From: Isoetes taiwanensis
Lineage: Eukaryota; Streptophyta; Lycopodiopsida; Isoetales; Isoetaceae
Reading direction: 5' to 3'
Length of the DNA stretch: 64,000 bases
NCBI GenBank assembly: GCA_021234155.1
Contig: JAJEKV010000334.1
Location: 1-64,000, forward strand
Numbering within the stretch: the first letter of the stretch is position 1; every line of letters starts with the position of its first letter. Position numbers and translations under genes: made by a program. The notes below the pieces were generated by a model. It did no database searches and had not been told where the DNA came from. It saw nothing but the letters and a program-made list of their open reading frames with translations. This document shows, one piece after another, positions 62,411 to 64,000 of the stretch.

Positions 62411-62558
62411 GCTGAATATGTGAAAAAACAAGGAACAATTTCATTTCGAGCGAAAATGGAATCACGAAATTTCCAACTTTAATGAAACTGTGCTTTTTTC
62501 CGCAATAATTTAATTTATATCTAATGCTCACTTGGGCCTCAAGAGGCCATGGAGCACA

Positions 62559-62627
62559 TGAAACCAAGACACGTGTCCCTCTCGTCCAAGACACATAATA
62601 TTGAAACCAAGACACGTGTCCCTCTCG
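62559..62627. repeat. 28-bp direct repeat
   Basis: TGAAACCAAGACACGTGTCC followed by CTCTCGTC occurs twice, 41 bp apart, with CAAGACACATAATAT in between. Confidence 0.9.
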
Positions 62628-64000
62628 TCTAATTAGTAAGGAAGAAAATAAATTAGAATAGAAAATCCAAAAGACTTATAATAGGAAGGATTAATGTGGT
62701 TACTGATGACATATACAACATTAGAAATAATACTAGTAAATGGGTGCCCAGTGTTGCGTGCATAAGTAGGGGCATGTGTGTTTTTTAGGTCTTCAATGCA
62801 ACATTGATTCTTTGGAGAAGTTGGTATCATTTATGGCTGAAGATAAGATTATGTCAAAGTAATTTTGTCCAACTTGCCTAGAGAAATCAAAAGGCTCATG
62901 CATTCAAGACATCCACCTTGAATCAACGAAAATCCACTTCGATTATATCTTCTATTTGAACATGATTGAGATCATTATCCATTGGCGAGATGTCTAATAG
63001 AAGTTCAACTCTTTGCTCATAATCATATGTAACCCTATGTCTATCAATGCTTGCAACAAAAAAATGTTAGCCATATGCCCACATGGATGTGCCTGCAATG
63101 CATTTTCAGTATAATGGTTTGCGCAACTCTAAATTGTATGCTTCATCTTCAATTTCATTATTGTTCTCCTGAGCTTCAAATGCAACATCAATGCTTTGAG
63201 TTTCATTCGTTGGAAATAAGTGGTTAATAACTTCGACTAAACCAAGCTCGAGATAACATCCCCATCCAATGATTGGTCTCTTACTATAACTAGGATAGGG
63301 GGCGGCTGATAGTAAAGAAGTGTCAAATATTATCAATCTACTGCCAGCGCATCAACAATATAAAAACATTGGTTGCACTATGCTCATAATGGCAAGACAC
63401 TTCAAGGTAAAACTAAATACACTCGTAAAAAATATATACTCACAAGTCCAAAAAAAAAACTTACATTGTATTCAAACTTACCTTCTTAAGAGTCTTATTT
63501 GTTGTGAGGAGCACGACAGAAGTAGATGACAAAATGAAAGATGAATTCTCATAAAGGCTGGATTTAGTATTGTTCATTGAGGGCCTCGTGTGAAGGCTTA
63601 TGGTATTTGTGATGCTAAGGATATCTTGGGTGCCATTTTTTTTTTATCAAAAAAGGGTTTAGGCGGTAGCATGGATTCCAGACTTGGGATGCATGGACTT
63701 AGGCCCATTTGAGAAGGCTTGGATACATATGATGCCAAATGTAAGGCTGAACGATGCCCTTTCATGTATTACAAAGTCATTTTTTAGTTCTTCTCTATCA
63801 CATCTGTCCTTCGCAGCACCATGGCCTTTGCAAGAAAGGAGAGCTCAGTTGGGATCTTCTTGAGCAGCAAATCAAAGCACTTAAAGGTGAATTCTAAGCC
63901 ACGTGGAACCTCAGAAGCTGTGGAGATTAGTAATGTTCAAGAGTTCTCTTAACTCAACATGGAACTCACAGCAAATCGAAATGAAGTAGGTCAAGTGTTG
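62628..64000. other. No gene recognised
   Basis: Short open frames only on both strands, with no known domain. The window ends without a visible boundary of the preceding repeats. Confidence 0.5.

Overview
The window looks like a stretch of intergenic nuclear chromosome from a land plant with a large, transposon-rich genome. Evidence for a plant: an L1-type LINE with DUF4283, endonuclease, RT and zf-RVT parts, Ty3/gypsy elements primed by initiator tRNA-Met, a plant-type carboxylesterase, TATA-box genes and DUF8039/DUF7869 transposon proteins. The DUF7869 locus and a methyltransferase-like fragment make a seed-free plant (for example a fern) my weak preference. No rRNA, complete tRNA gene, CRISPR array or organellar block is visible. 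Almost every coding trace is broken.

Layout. 1-5.9 kb: repeats and no recognisable gene, apart from a tRNA-like minihelix at 5.03 kb. 5.9-29.7 kb: one old Ty3/gypsy element on the minus strand, delimited by two LTRs, a primer-binding site, a polypurine tract and a 5-bp target duplication (TTATC). Its integrase is split by a younger non-autonomous LTR element (10566-21879, TSD CAAAA read on the minus strand). That element was in turn entered by an L1-type LINE of about 8.4 kb, and the LINE's endonuclease region holds a perfect 174-bp (ATAG)n array. A 3' LINE fragment and two SINEs sit elsewhere in the outer element.

29.7-40.1 kb: SINEs, LINE 3' ends, a pair of 190-bp direct repeats rich in CATGCATG, a long hairpin, and a MITE with terminal inverted repeats of about 140 bp. 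At least seven insertions in the window share one 3' end (consensus CGTGGACGTTAAAATA) but carry different microsatellite tails. 41.1-42.3 kb: a carboxylesterase gene with the serine, aspartate and histidine in place, but with a frameshift and a destroyed oxyanion motif.

42.3-47.4 kb: a retroelement gag remnant. 47.7-48.9 kb: a cluster of three related genes of about 80 codons with TATA boxes, the best candidates here for undescribed host genes. 49.1-52.6 kb: a degraded DUF7869 transposon gene preceded by two tandem DUF8039-like units. 52.7-54.4 kb: minisatellites and palindromes of GCGCCATTTACATG. 54.4-62.4 kb: a patchwork with a gag remnant, a possible 3' LTR with polypurine tract, a 5' LTR with PBS, gag and protease of another LTR element, and a fragment resembling the C-terminal part of beta-class DNA N4/N6 methyltransferases. 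62.4-64 kb: no gene seen.

The parts do not form a working pathway. They record successive insertions, with the relative order readable from nesting and LTR divergence. All coordinates of degenerate elements are estimates made by eye, and no database search was run.
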